Shown here: positions 1-6,153 of the stretch, piece by piece
Numbering within the stretch: position 1 is the stretch's first letter
Layout: each line of letters begins with the position of its first letter
NCBI GenBank assembly: GCA_900549045.1
Contig: URNE01000144.1
Location: forward strand, 1 to 6,418
Length of the DNA stretch: 6,418 nucleotides
From: an uncultured bacterium
GTDB lineage: Bacteria; Verrucomicrobiota; Lentisphaeria; Victivallales; UBA1829
Direction: 5' to 3'
Translations under genes and position numbers: made by a program
Notes under the pieces: model-generated
What the model was told of the DNA's origin: nothing
Database searches by the model: none
The model's input: only the letters and a program-made list of their open reading frames with translations

Positions 1-50
1 TAATACCACGATATAAACGAAAAGTCAATGCTTAAAAAGAAAATATCGGG

Positions 51-72
51 CAATTTTTTTTATTGCAAATTG
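51..72. promoter_or_regulatory. Inverted repeat upstream of the IclR gene, possible operator
   Basis: CAATTT (51-56) and AAATTG (67-72) form an inverted repeat with a 10-bp spacer. Nested in it, GCAAT (50-54) and ATTGC (62-66) also pair. The element lies just upstream of, and partly overlaps, the candidate -35 box of the IclR gene. IclR-family proteins commonly bind imperfect palindromes at their own promoters, so autoregulation is a reasonable inference. The region is AT-rich, so chance is a real alternative. Confidence 0.25.
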
Positions 73-97
73 TTTTTCGCGCAAAGCGTGCTATGTT
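70..97 (+). promoter_or_regulatory. Weak candidate promoter for the IclR-AraC pair
   Basis: TTGTTT (70-75) as -35 and TATGTT (92-97) as -10 are separated by 16 bp. The matches to the sigma-70 consensus are only moderate. The implied transcription start falls around 103-105, giving a very short leader that begins at the ribosome binding site. A promoter further upstream, outside the window, is equally possible. Confidence 0.3.
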
Positions 98-116
98 TTG
101 CAGAGGAGGATTCACT

Positions 117-887
117 ATGACCGCAAGGATGCGAGACGGCGCGAAAGACGGCGACAAAAGTTTTTCGAAGCTGTTTGATATCATCGAAGAGATTGCCGCC
201 AGCCGTTCCGGATTGCGGGGACGCGAAGTCGCGGAGCGGACCGGAATGCCGGTCAGCACGACGTTCCGCATGCTCAAGTTCCTTGTGGAAAACGGTTACC
301 TGCGCAGCGCCTCTTCAACCTATACGCTCGGACTCGGCATTGCGCGGCTCGGCAACATTGCCGCCGCTCAGAATCCCCTGCTGAAAATCTCGCGTCCGAT
401 ACTCGCCGAACTTTCCGCGCGGACGATGGAGACCGTGCATCTGGCGGAACTGAAGGACGGTCAGCTGCTTTACATCGACAAGGTTGAAGGCGTGCGTTCG
501 GTGCGCATGGGATCCCTGATCGGAAGCTGCTCTCCGCTTCACTGCACCGGAATCGGAAAGGCAATTCTGGCGTTTCTGGATGAAAAAACGCTTCATGAAC
601 AGCTCGAAAAAATCGAATGGACACGCTACACCGACACCACGCTCCTTTCCGCTTCCGCTCTGCTCCGCGATCTCGCGGAAATCCGGAAACGCGGATATGC
701 CGTTGACAACTGCGAACACGAACTGGGAGTTTACTGTCTCGCCGCCCCCGTGCTGGATTATTCGGGTCATGCGGTTGCCGGAATCAGCATTTCCGGCTCC
801 GAGCTTTATCTGAAAAACCGCACGGCGGAACTTGCCGCGCTGGTCCGGAACGCCGCCGCGAAGATTTCCAACGAGTACCACGGATAA
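117..887 (+). CDS. IclR-family transcriptional regulator
   Basis: This gene encodes a 256-aa DNA-binding regulator, the usual length for the IclR family. Residues about 15-65 form the N-terminal winged helix-turn-helix, with the recognition region around VAERTGMPVSTTFRML and the wing near residues 60-75. Residues about 85-250 are the effector-binding domain, with family signatures CTGIGKAILAFL (143-154) and GVYCLAAPVLDYSG (204-217). The protein is cytoplasmic; its ligand is not readable from sequence, though IclR proteins typically sense small metabolites of catabolic pathways. I chose ATG 117 because AGGAGG (104-109) sits 7 nt upstream; an in-frame TTG at 63 would add 18 residues without a good ribosome binding site. 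The AraC-family gene starts 3 bp after the stop, so the two are probably co-transcribed. The family assignment is very secure, the regulon is unknown. Confidence 0.95.
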   Translation: MTARMRDGAKDGDKSFSKLFDIIEEIAASRSGLRGREVAERTGMPVSTTFRMLKFLVENGYLRSASSTYTLGLGIARLGNIAAAQNPLLKISRPILAELSARTMETVHLAELKDGQLLYIDKVEGVRSVRMGSLIGSCSPLHCTGIGKAILAFLDEKTLHEQLEKIEWTRYTDTTLLSASALLRDLAEIRKRGYAVDNCEHELGVYCLAAPVLDYSGHAVAGISISGSELYLKNRTAELAALVRNAAAKISNEYHG

Positions 888-890
888 ATC

Positions 891-1667
891 ATGAATTTTT
901 ACGACGGCTTGACGTTTCCCGCCGCGGGAGTGATTCCGTTCGGTCATCACCGCGCGCACACGCCGCTTTATTACGGCATACAGTTCAACACCTCCGGGAC
1001 TCTCCGCCTGCGCATCAACCGCGGACGCGAATGCACGCTGACGGGTCCCGCCTGTTTCATCACGCATCCGGGCGCATTTTTTGAATACGCGCTTGCTCCG
1101 GGCGAGCGGCACGATTTCACTTTCTGCTGTTTCATCGGACCGCGTGTTCAGGAGTATCTCAGGAGCGGTCTTCTTGATCTGACGCCTATGCCGGTCGCAA
1201 TCCGCCGAGAACACAAATTCGCGGAAACTCTGCGCGAGCTGCACCGCCAGCGGGAGCTCGGGAACTATCCCGAAACGGTGAACCTGCTGGAGAGTCTTCT
1301 GATTCAGCTCCGGAGGCAGACGCAGACCGCGGCGTTCCTGTACCAGACGCCGCGTCTTCAGGAACTTGTGCATGAACTGCGCGCGCATCCGGAGCGCGAC
1401 TGGGATTTTGAAAAAGAGGCGGTGCGCCTGAATATTTCGACACAGCATTTTCGCCGCATTTTCCGTCGTCACACGGGGAATTCCCCGCAGCATTATCTGA
1501 TTCAGCTCCGGCTCGCCCAGGCGGCGAACCGTCTGGCGCATTCGGAATCCCCTGTCGGGGTGATTGCCGCCGAAGCCGGGTTCGAGGACGTCTTCTATTT
1601 CTCTCACCTGTTCCGCAAGTATTACGGAATTCCTCCGAAAAAGTACCGCGAAGAGTTTTTTGTCTGA
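891..1667 (+). CDS. AraC-family transcriptional regulator
   Basis: This gene encodes a 258-aa regulator with an N-terminal ligand-sensing domain that looks cupin-like (about residues 15-100) and a C-terminal AraC/XylS DNA-binding domain (about 155-255). The first helix-turn-helix lies near 172-195 (DFEKEAVRLNISTQHFRRIF). The second, with the family signature, spans about 220-253: AAEAGFEDVFYFSHLFRKYYG followed by the PPKKYR end typical of the family. Most such proteins activate sugar-use genes; the ligand here is unknown. The ATG is 3 bp after the IclR stop and has no good Shine-Dalgarno site, so translation probably depends on coupling to the upstream gene. Pairing of an IclR and an AraC regulator in one apparent operon suggests two signals feeding one decision, but this is inference. 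The phage-like genes start 51 bp downstream on the same strand. Confidence 0.95.
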   Translation: MNFYDGLTFPAAGVIPFGHHRAHTPLYYGIQFNTSGTLRLRINRGRECTLTGPACFITHPGAFFEYALAPGERHDFTFCCFIGPRVQEYLRSGLLDLTPMPVAIRREHKFAETLRELHRQRELGNYPETVNLLESLLIQLRRQTQTAAFLYQTPRLQELVHELRAHPERDWDFEKEAVRLNISTQHFRRIFRRHTGNSPQHYLIQLRLAQAANRLAHSESPVGVIAAEAGFEDVFYFSHLFRKYYGIPPKKYREEFFV

Positions 1668-1677
1668 TCCGTTTTCG

Positions 1678-1706
1678 GTTGACACTGTTTCGAGCAGTCA
1701 GTCAAC
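1678..1706 (+). promoter_or_regulatory. Hairpin between AraC gene and phage-like cassette
   Basis: GTTGAC (1678-1683) pairs with GTCAAC (1701-1706), and ACTG (1684-1687) with CAGT (1695-1698). This gives a 10-bp stem with a 7-nt loop (1688-1694) and a 2-nt bulge (1699-1700). No T-run follows, so it does not look like an intrinsic terminator. The right arm ends one base before the AGGAGA ribosome binding site (1707-1712) of the next gene, so it could affect translation or act as a protein-binding site. TTGACA (1679-1684) is a perfect -35 hexamer, but I see no -10 at a suitable distance. Confidence 0.5.
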
Positions 1707-1718
1707 AGGAGACGCAAA

Positions 1719-2027
1719 ATGAATGAAATTTTTCAGACCGCCGCGGAGATTCTGCTTGATTTCTGCGGGGAAGAGGCTCTGCTGCGGACCGGAACAACGG
1801 CAAAACGCATCCGCGCGGTCCCGGCCGGAGCCGTGAAACAATCCGCGGATTCCTCCGGAAACGCGGCAAGGAGAACCCGTTCCTTCTTGCTGGAACTGAA
1901 TTCAGAAAAAACGTTCTTCCCGCAGAAGAGCCGTCTGGTTTTCCGGAGCGCGGAATATCTCGTTCTTTCCGCTTCTCTGCTTCCGGAGGGAAAAATCTGC
2001 GAAGCGGAAACGGAGGTGCTGGAATGA
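1719..2027 (+). CDS. Small head-closure/head-tail-joining-like phage protein
   Basis: This gene encodes a 102-aa protein with no signal peptide or membrane segment. I do not recognise it from a clear motif. The second half has alternating hydrophobic strands (SFLLEL at 55-60, SRLVFRSAEYLVLSAS at 71-86) and ends in an acidic tail. This pattern of a short beta-barrel, with a line like "sequence you measure the value against" near RLVF..AEYLVLS, resembles head-closure or head-tail-joining proteins that sit between connector and tail. The position supports this, since it lies directly before a gp10-like neck gene and a tail-terminator-like gene, the usual order in siphophage morphogenesis clusters. 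The start is supported by AGGAGA (1707-1712) 6 nt upstream of ATG. The stop overlaps the next start (ATGA). It could instead be an unrelated small phage protein; the coding call is firm, the function tentative. Confidence 0.6.
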   Translation: MNEIFQTAAEILLDFCGEEALLRTGTTAKRIRAVPAGAVKQSADSSGNAARRTRSFLLELNSEKTFFPQKSRLVFRSAEYLVLSASLLPEGKICEAETEVLE

Positions 2028-2422
2028 AACTCTGTTTCTCTCTGCGTCCGGGGAATACGGACGCCGTCTTCCGCAAACTGGAAGAACGCGCTTCCGCGTT
2101 GATTGCGGAGACGGGGAAGGGGCTCTATCGGCTTGCCGCCGATGCGACTCCGGTCCGGAGCGGCCGCGCCCGCGCCAACTGGCGCTGTTCGGTCGGTTCA
2201 CCGGATTGCTCTTCCGATGATTGCACCGTGTTCGATTCCGGTCGCGCCCAGGCGGCTTTTTCCGGCGTCGAGCCCGGCGATACGCTGTACATCACGAACA
2301 GCGTTCCCTACATCGGGCGGCTGGAAGAGGGGTGGTCCGTGCAGGCACCCGCCGGAATCGCAGACCGCGCTCTTTCCGTCTGTTCCTCCAACTTTGAATC
2401 GGGAGTTTATTGCCATGATTGA
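2024..2422 (+). CDS. HK97-gp10-like phage neck (head-tail adaptor) protein
   Basis: This gene encodes a 132-aa protein of the size usual for HK97-gp10-like minor structural proteins, which act at the neck or head-tail junction of tailed phages. An N-terminal helical stretch (about 12-40) is followed by the hallmark TPVRSGRARANW (42-53), where small phage proteins of this group commonly read TPV-x-TGxxRxNW. A second conserved block is YITNSVPYIGRLEEGW (89-104) followed by QAPAG (107-111). The ATG overlaps the previous stop by 4 bp (ATGA), with a strong GGAGGT site (2012-2017) 6 nt upstream, and the 3' end overlaps the next gene by 8 bp, so it sits in a tightly coupled operon. It has six cysteines (4, 55, 62, 67, 120, 130), which is many for so short a protein. 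Family membership is well supported; the precise structural position is inferred. Confidence 0.8.
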   Translation: MKLCFSLRPGNTDAVFRKLEERASALIAETGKGLYRLAADATPVRSGRARANWRCSVGSPDCSSDDCTVFDSGRAQAAFSGVEPGDTLYITNSVPYIGRLEEGWSVQAPAGIADRALSVCSSNFESGVYCHD

Positions 2423-2816
2423 ATTTCAAACGGTAAAATTGAAAATCCGCGAATATCTTTTTTCCCGCACCTCCGTGGATTCGGGGCATCTTGCCGGAGA
2501 AGGCTCTTTCTTTGTTCCGGACGGCGGTCTCTGGTTCCGCGAGACGTTTCAGGAATTCACGGTGACGCGTCCCGCGCAGTTTTCGAGCCGGGTTGACGGC
2601 TCTGTCGTTTATGAGATACTCCAGCCGTCGGACCGCGATTTCCGCGAAGCGGAAGTTTTGCGTCAGAGCATCGCGGATCTTTTTCAGCCGCCGCTTCTGA
2701 TCTCCGGAGAGGGGTTTTATCTCCAGCCGACGCGGATTGTTCCGCTTGCCTCGCGTCTGGACCGCGCGTGGAACATTGCCGCGCTCCGCATTCATTTTTC
2801 GGCGTATCCGGTTTGA
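2415..2816 (+). CDS. Tail-terminator-like phage protein
   Basis: This gene encodes a 133-aa protein. It starts with an amphipathic helix (IEFQTVKLKIREYLFSR, 2-18) and continues with a strand-rich middle, a helix around 77-90 (REAEVLRQSIADLF), a segment near 92-110 and a final strand ALRIHFSAYPV (123-133). This helix-strand layout, the size and the closing strand resemble tail-terminator or minor tail proteins of siphophages (DUF4128-like), which cap the tail tube and join it to the head. I infer the role mainly from this pattern and from the position right after the gp10-like gene. ATG 2415 was chosen because it follows GGGAG (2401-2405) at 9 nt and overlaps the upstream stop by 8 bp; in-frame upstream starts would run through most of the gp10-like gene. 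The terminase gene begins 6 bp after its stop. Confidence 0.65.
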   Translation: MIEFQTVKLKIREYLFSRTSVDSGHLAGEGSFFVPDGGLWFRETFQEFTVTRPAQFSSRVDGSVVYEILQPSDRDFREAEVLRQSIADLFQPPLLISGEGFYLQPTRIVPLASRLDRAWNIAALRIHFSAYPV

Positions 2817-2822
2817 AAACTT

Positions 2823-4232
2823 ATGGATCTGACGCTCCATTACAAACAGTCGCTTGCGTTTTCGAGCGAGGCAACGGAGATCCTGTATGGCGGCGCGGCG
2901 GGCGGCGGGAAGAGTCATCTGCTGCGGGTCAAAGCCGTTTTTCTTGCGCTGAGCTATCCGAAAACGCAGATTTTTCTGTTCCGCAGGCATTATGCGGAAC
3001 TGTTGCGGAACCACATGGACGGTCCGAACGGGTTTCGCGTCCTACTTGCCGCGTTTTTGAAAACCGGCTGCTGCCGGATCACCGGTTCGCCGCCCGTCAT
3101 CCGGTTCCGCAACGGCTCCGCAATTTTTCTCTGCCACTGCCAGTACGAGCGGGACGTCATGAAATATCAGGGCGTGGAAATGCATGCGCTGCTGATCGAC
3201 GAGCTGACGCATTTCAGCGAACCGGTCTACCGCTCGCTCCGCGCCCGCTGCCGAATTCCCTCCGAATTGAAACGGCTTTCGCCTCCGCCGCGTCTTCCGC
3301 TCGTTCTGAGCGGAGCGAATCCCGGCGGTCCCGGACACAACTGGGTGAAGGCGTCGTTCATCGACTTCGCACATCCGCTGGAGATCCGCCGGATGCCGAA
3401 ATCGGAGGGCGGAATGCTGCGGCAGTACATTCCCGCGCGCCTTGCGGACAATCCGAGTCTGGATGCGGAGGAATATTCGGCGCGTCTGCTTGGTCTGCGC
3501 TCGCCGTATCTGGTGAAGGCGATGCTGGAGGGCTCGTGGGACATCGTCGCCGGCGGCATGTTCGACGACCTCTGGAATCCCGGCGTACATGTGATTGCGC
3601 CGTTTGAAATACCGTCGTCGTGGCGGATTGACCGTTCGTTCGACTGGGGCGCTTCGAGGCCTTACAGCATCGGTTTCTGGGCGGAGTCGGACGGTTCGGA
3701 TGCGACGCTGGACGACGGTTCCGCGCTTCATACCCTGCGGGGCGATCTCTTCCGCATTGCGGAGATTTACGGCTGGAGCGGCGTTGCGAACGAGGGGTGC
3801 GGACACACCCCCGCCGAAATTGCGCGTCTGATTCTGGAGAAGCAGGAGTTTCTCGGTCTGACCCGCCGCATCCAGCCGGGACCCGCCGACAATTCGATTT
3901 TCGACGCGTCGGGCCGATCTTCAATTGCATCGGATATGGAGCGTCTCGGAATCCGCTGGCAGAGATCGGATAAATCGCCCGGTTCCCGCAAACGCGGCTG
4001 GGTGTTGCTGCGTCAGCTCCTGAAAGGAGGTTTGACGCGTGAAACTCCCGGACTTTTTGTTTTTCGCGAGTGTGTGCAGTTCATCCGCACGATTCCGACT
4101 CTGCCGCGCGACGCGCGCGATCCCGACGACATTGACACGGCGGCGGAAGATCATGTCGCGGATGAAACCCGTTACCGGATCCTCGCCGTTTCCCGACGTT
4201 CGCATTCCGGCGGTGCGTTCGGGCTGATTTGA
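2823..4232 (+). CDS. Phage terminase large subunit (packaging ATPase-nuclease)
   Basis: This gene encodes a 469-aa terminase large subunit, the motor that translocates phage DNA into proheads at the portal and cuts it. The N-terminal ATPase has an adenine-binding Q at 9 (HYKQ), Walker A GGAAGGGKS (23-31), Walker B HALLIDE (121-127, acidic D126-E127) and a coupling motif SGANPGG (163-169). The C-terminal RNase H-like nuclease keeps candidate metal ligands D274 (RSFDWG), D356 (GPADNS) and the acidic cluster DDIDTAAEDH (435-444). Length is normal for the family and no frameshift is seen, so both activities could be functional. The start lacks a good ribosome binding site; 6-bp spacing to the upstream stop suggests coupling. 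It is the last gene of the cassette. No small terminase or portal gene is adjacent, and the next gene is convergent after only 6 bp. Confidence 0.95.
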   Translation: MDLTLHYKQSLAFSSEATEILYGGAAGGGKSHLLRVKAVFLALSYPKTQIFLFRRHYAELLRNHMDGPNGFRVLLAAFLKTGCCRITGSPPVIRFRNGSAIFLCHCQYERDVMKYQGVEMHALLIDELTHFSEPVYRSLRARCRIPSELKRLSPPPRLPLVLSGANPGGPGHNWVKASFIDFAHPLEIRRMPKSEGGMLRQYIPARLADNPSLDAEEYSARLLGLRSPYLVKAMLEGSWDIVAGGMFDDLWNPGVHVIAPFEIPSSWRIDRSFDWGASRPYSIGFWAESDGSDATLDDGSALHTLRGDLFRIAEIYGWSGVANEGCGHTPAEIARLILEKQEFLGLTRRIQPGPADNSIFDASGRSSIASDMERLGIRWQRSDKSPGSRKRGWVLLRQLLKGGLTRETPGLFVFRECVQFIRTIPTLPRDARDPDDIDTAAEDHVADETRYRILAVSRRSHSGGAFGLI

Positions 4233-4238
4233 CCCCGT

Positions 4239-5963
4239 TCAGCGGTCGAAGCGCGCGAAGGAGTGCGGCGCAATGCGTTTCCCGCAATGAACGTATTCCG
4301 CATTCGTGCAATTGAAGACGAGAGTTGTTCCGTTTGCGTATCGCGAGGATTCAATGCCGGGGGCTGGAATGCGGATCTCGTCCAGAAATTCATACTGCAA
4401 GTCGGAGATCGTTTCAAACAGCTTCTGTGTTTTGGCGATGGCGTCGACGGAGAAGCGGAGCTGTTCGTCGGTCGCACAGCACATATCCTCGTTGCCCATC
4501 CAGTTGTCTCCGGCATGCATGAATTTCGCGTAGAAATAGGCGAGGGGGCGTCCGCCGTATTCAAGATTGCGCAGCATCAGGTCCGGATCTTTTTTGACCA
4601 TGCCGTTGACGCTTTCGCAGAAGGAGTTGTAGGTGAGAATTCCATGGTAGACGATGTACCAGAACGGCACATATTCGTCGCAGATTTCCGGTCTTTTCGG
4701 ATTGAGTTCGAAAATGGCGTAAAGAGCGTAGTCGAAACATCCGATGGCGAAGTCCATTCCGCCTTCGGAGGCGCTGGCGCCGATTTTTTCACGGGCGAGA
4801 GCGAGTGTTTTTCCGCGCCATTCACCTGTTTCGCGCGGATTGAGCGGATGATCCGGATGATGGCACGGAAGCGGCTGAATCATGGAGATCGCATCGTAAT
4901 ATTGAGTTCCGCGGAAACCCAGTTCCACATATTTTGCCATATCCTCCACACGCAGATGATGTGTTGCTTTTGGGCAGAGCTGTGAGGATTGCCCGCCGCC
5001 CCATTGTCCGCCGTTGCAAGGTTTGCCGTCGCGGTCCCGCAGCAGCATCGACTCTTTGCGGCGGCTGGAGATCGCGTATGAACCAATTGCGTTTGCGTGG
5101 TTGCTGAACAGATAGCCGTACTCTTTTGCTTTGCGGATCAGGGCTTTGAGTTCCTCTTCCGTACCGATTTTCGGTTCGACCGGGAAGACGTCCGGCCAGC
5201 GGCCGTCGTGTCCGCCGATGTTCCAGCCGACAATTGAAAATTCCAGATTCCGTATTCCTTTCCGGTGGCATTCCTCGATGATTTCCCCGCATCGTTTCAG
5301 CGTCACAGCGGCGAAAACCGGCGGCTCGGTTTCAGGCGTCTGTTCCAGAACGGGTGGCGGAACGGGTTTCCATGCCAAACGGATCCGGATGAGGGTTCCC
5401 CGGGCGGTTTCCGCAAGAACGGGATATTTTTTCGCCCGTTCCCGCAGCGGAACGCACGCTCCGCGTTCAATCTGATAACGGCGGTAGGCCCGCGCCATTC
5501 CCGCCCAGTCCGCTTCCTCTCCATACAGATTCAACAGCAGGATTTCCGGGGTTTCGTAGGGTGCTTCCCCGTTCAGCCGGATGCGCGGATGGAGATAATA
5601 CTTCCCGTCGCGGACTCCGTAGACGAGGTCATAGAAGATGTTCATTCCGCGCATGATCGCGAGAACGGCATGAGAGCCGTTTTTGATGCCGAAGAGAGGC
5701 AGGTTGCTGGCGGCGCTTACATATTCCGTATCGGTGCGCGGATGAAAGCGCACGAGTCCGGAGGGACGGTTGCTTTCCGTCACCGTCGGAATGAGAAAGT
5801 AACCGTCGGTTCCGGCTGTTGCGCAAAAATCATCCAGATGGATTTCCAGAGATTTCGTATCCTGCGGTATTCCGTTTACGGGAACTCGGAAAAGATTGCC
5901 GTTCACTTCCACGGGAACTTCCCGGCGGGTCCCGTCCATCATCGTTGCAAATGCTTGAGCCAT
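4239..5963 (-). CDS. Glycoside-hydrolase-like TIM-barrel protein (DUF5696/DUF6259-type)
   Basis: This gene encodes a 574-aa protein without signal peptide or membrane segment, so it is probably cytoplasmic. Residues about 1-200 form a strand-rich beta domain; about 215-530 look like a TIM barrel, including EFSIVGWNIGGHDGRWPDVF (241-260), FSNHAN (286-291) and GTQYYDAIS (352-360); the last 40 residues form a small beta region. Layout and GW-x-x-GGHDGRWPD motif resemble presumed glycoside hydrolases of the DUF5696 or DUF6259 kind, known mainly by sequence. D357 and E400 (ASASEGG) are candidate catalytic acids by position at strand ends; this is inference. Substrate is unknown; a cytoplasmic enzyme would act on imported oligosaccharides. 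ATG 5963 is chosen because AAGGAG (5970-5975, complement) lies 6 nt upstream; a longer frame to 6032 lacks such a site. The divergent AraC-type gene at 6181 is its likely regulator. Confidence 0.8.
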   Translation of the reverse strand: MAQAFATMMDGTRREVPVEVNGNLFRVPVNGIPQDTKSLEIHLDDFCATAGTDGYFLIPTVTESNRPSGLVRFHPRTDTEYVSAASNLPLFGIKNGSHAVLAIMRGMNIFYDLVYGVRDGKYYLHPRIRLNGEAPYETPEILLLNLYGEEADWAGMARAYRRYQIERGACVPLRERAKKYPVLAETARGTLIRIRLAWKPVPPPVLEQTPETEPPVFAAVTLKRCGEIIEECHRKGIRNLEFSIVGWNIGGHDGRWPDVFPVEPKIGTEEELKALIRKAKEYGYLFSNHANAIGSYAISSRRKESMLLRDRDGKPCNGGQWGGGQSSQLCPKATHHLRVEDMAKYVELGFRGTQYYDAISMIQPLPCHHPDHPLNPRETGEWRGKTLALAREKIGASASEGGMDFAIGCFDYALYAIFELNPKRPEICDEYVPFWYIVYHGILTYNSFCESVNGMVKKDPDLMLRNLEYGGRPLAYFYAKFMHAGDNWMGNEDMCCATDEQLRFSVDAIAKTQKLFETISDLQYEFLDEIRIPAPGIESSRYANGTTLVFNCTNAEYVHCGKRIAPHSFARFDR

Positions 5964-5977
5964 GACAGTCTCCTTGT

Positions 5978-5990
5978 TTGTTTGAAACAA
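5978..5990. promoter_or_regulatory. Perfect 13-bp palindrome at the glycoside-hydrolase-like promoter
   Basis: TTGTTT, a central G, then AAACAA form a perfect inverted repeat. It covers the predicted transcription start and overlaps two bases of the -10 box of the leftward gene. A protein bound there would block initiation, so a repressor operator is a sensible inference. The octamer TTGTTTGA recurs at 6093-6100 in the same intergenic region. Confidence 0.35.
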
Positions 5991-6017
5991 TATATCATTG
6001 AGACCAGGGGGATGCAA
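5989..6017 (-). promoter_or_regulatory. Candidate promoter of the glycoside-hydrolase-like gene
   Basis: On the minus strand TTGCAT (6017-6012) is a weak -35 and TATATT (5994-5989) a good -10, with a 17-bp spacer. The implied start near 5982 gives a leader of about 19 nt that contains the AAGGAG ribosome binding site. The weak -35 fits a promoter that needs an activator, such as the AraC-type protein encoded divergently. Confidence 0.45.
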
Positions 6018-6103
6018 TCTTTGAAAAGTCAAAAAAATATCGTTTATTCGTCAACATTCTATCGTCTGTCAGTTGAAGCAATGCAGATAATATTGTTTGA
6101 GCG

Positions 6104-6115
6104 GAAAAATTTTTC
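6104..6115. promoter_or_regulatory. Perfect 12-bp palindrome GAAAAATTTTTC upstream of AraC-type gene
   Basis: Five A followed by five T, flanked by G and C, form a perfect palindrome ending 10 bp before the -35 box of the AraC-type gene. It could be a regulator site or simply an A-tract acting as an UP-like element. Next to it, CCGCC (6118-6122) and GGCGG (6135-6139) form another inverted repeat that surrounds that -35 box. Confidence 0.3.
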
Positions 6116-6125
6116 TGCCGCCCGG

Positions 6126-6153
6126 TTGAAAAACGGCGGAGCGGTGATATATT
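6126..6153 (+). promoter_or_regulatory. Candidate promoter of the truncated AraC-type gene
   Basis: TTGAAA (6126-6131) and TATATT (6148-6153) each match the sigma-70 consensus at five of six positions and are 16 bp apart. The predicted start near 6160 leaves a leader of about 20 nt that includes the AGGAGA ribosome binding site (6171-6176). Confidence 0.5.

Noticed and set aside
315..1685. A 456-codon open frame antisense to the IclR and AraC genes
   Set aside because: Its protein is arginine- and glutamine-rich without recognisable domains, has no good start site, and lies opposite two certain genes. GC-rich third positions commonly keep the antisense frame open.
2823..3607. A 279-codon open frame (2768-3607) overlapping the terminase in another frame
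   Set aside because: It covers the same bases as the terminase ATPase domain, whose motifs are unmistakable, and its own translation is low-complexity arginine/serine/glycine-rich.
4023..4227. Ideal ribosome binding site AAAGGAGGT (4023-4031) inside the terminase, 8 nt before a GTG that opens a 62-codon out-of-frame reading frame
   Set aside because: The bases encode Lys-Gly-Gly of the terminase in frame, so the site is explained by the protein sequence. The nested product is basic, without recognisable features.
1668..4250. Loose similarity between the bases after the AraC stop (CCGTTTTCGG) and those after the terminase stop (CCGTTCAGCGG) as possible attachment-site repeats
   Set aside because: The match is gapped and short, the second copy includes the end of a coding region, and there is no integrase gene. 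It is within chance expectation.
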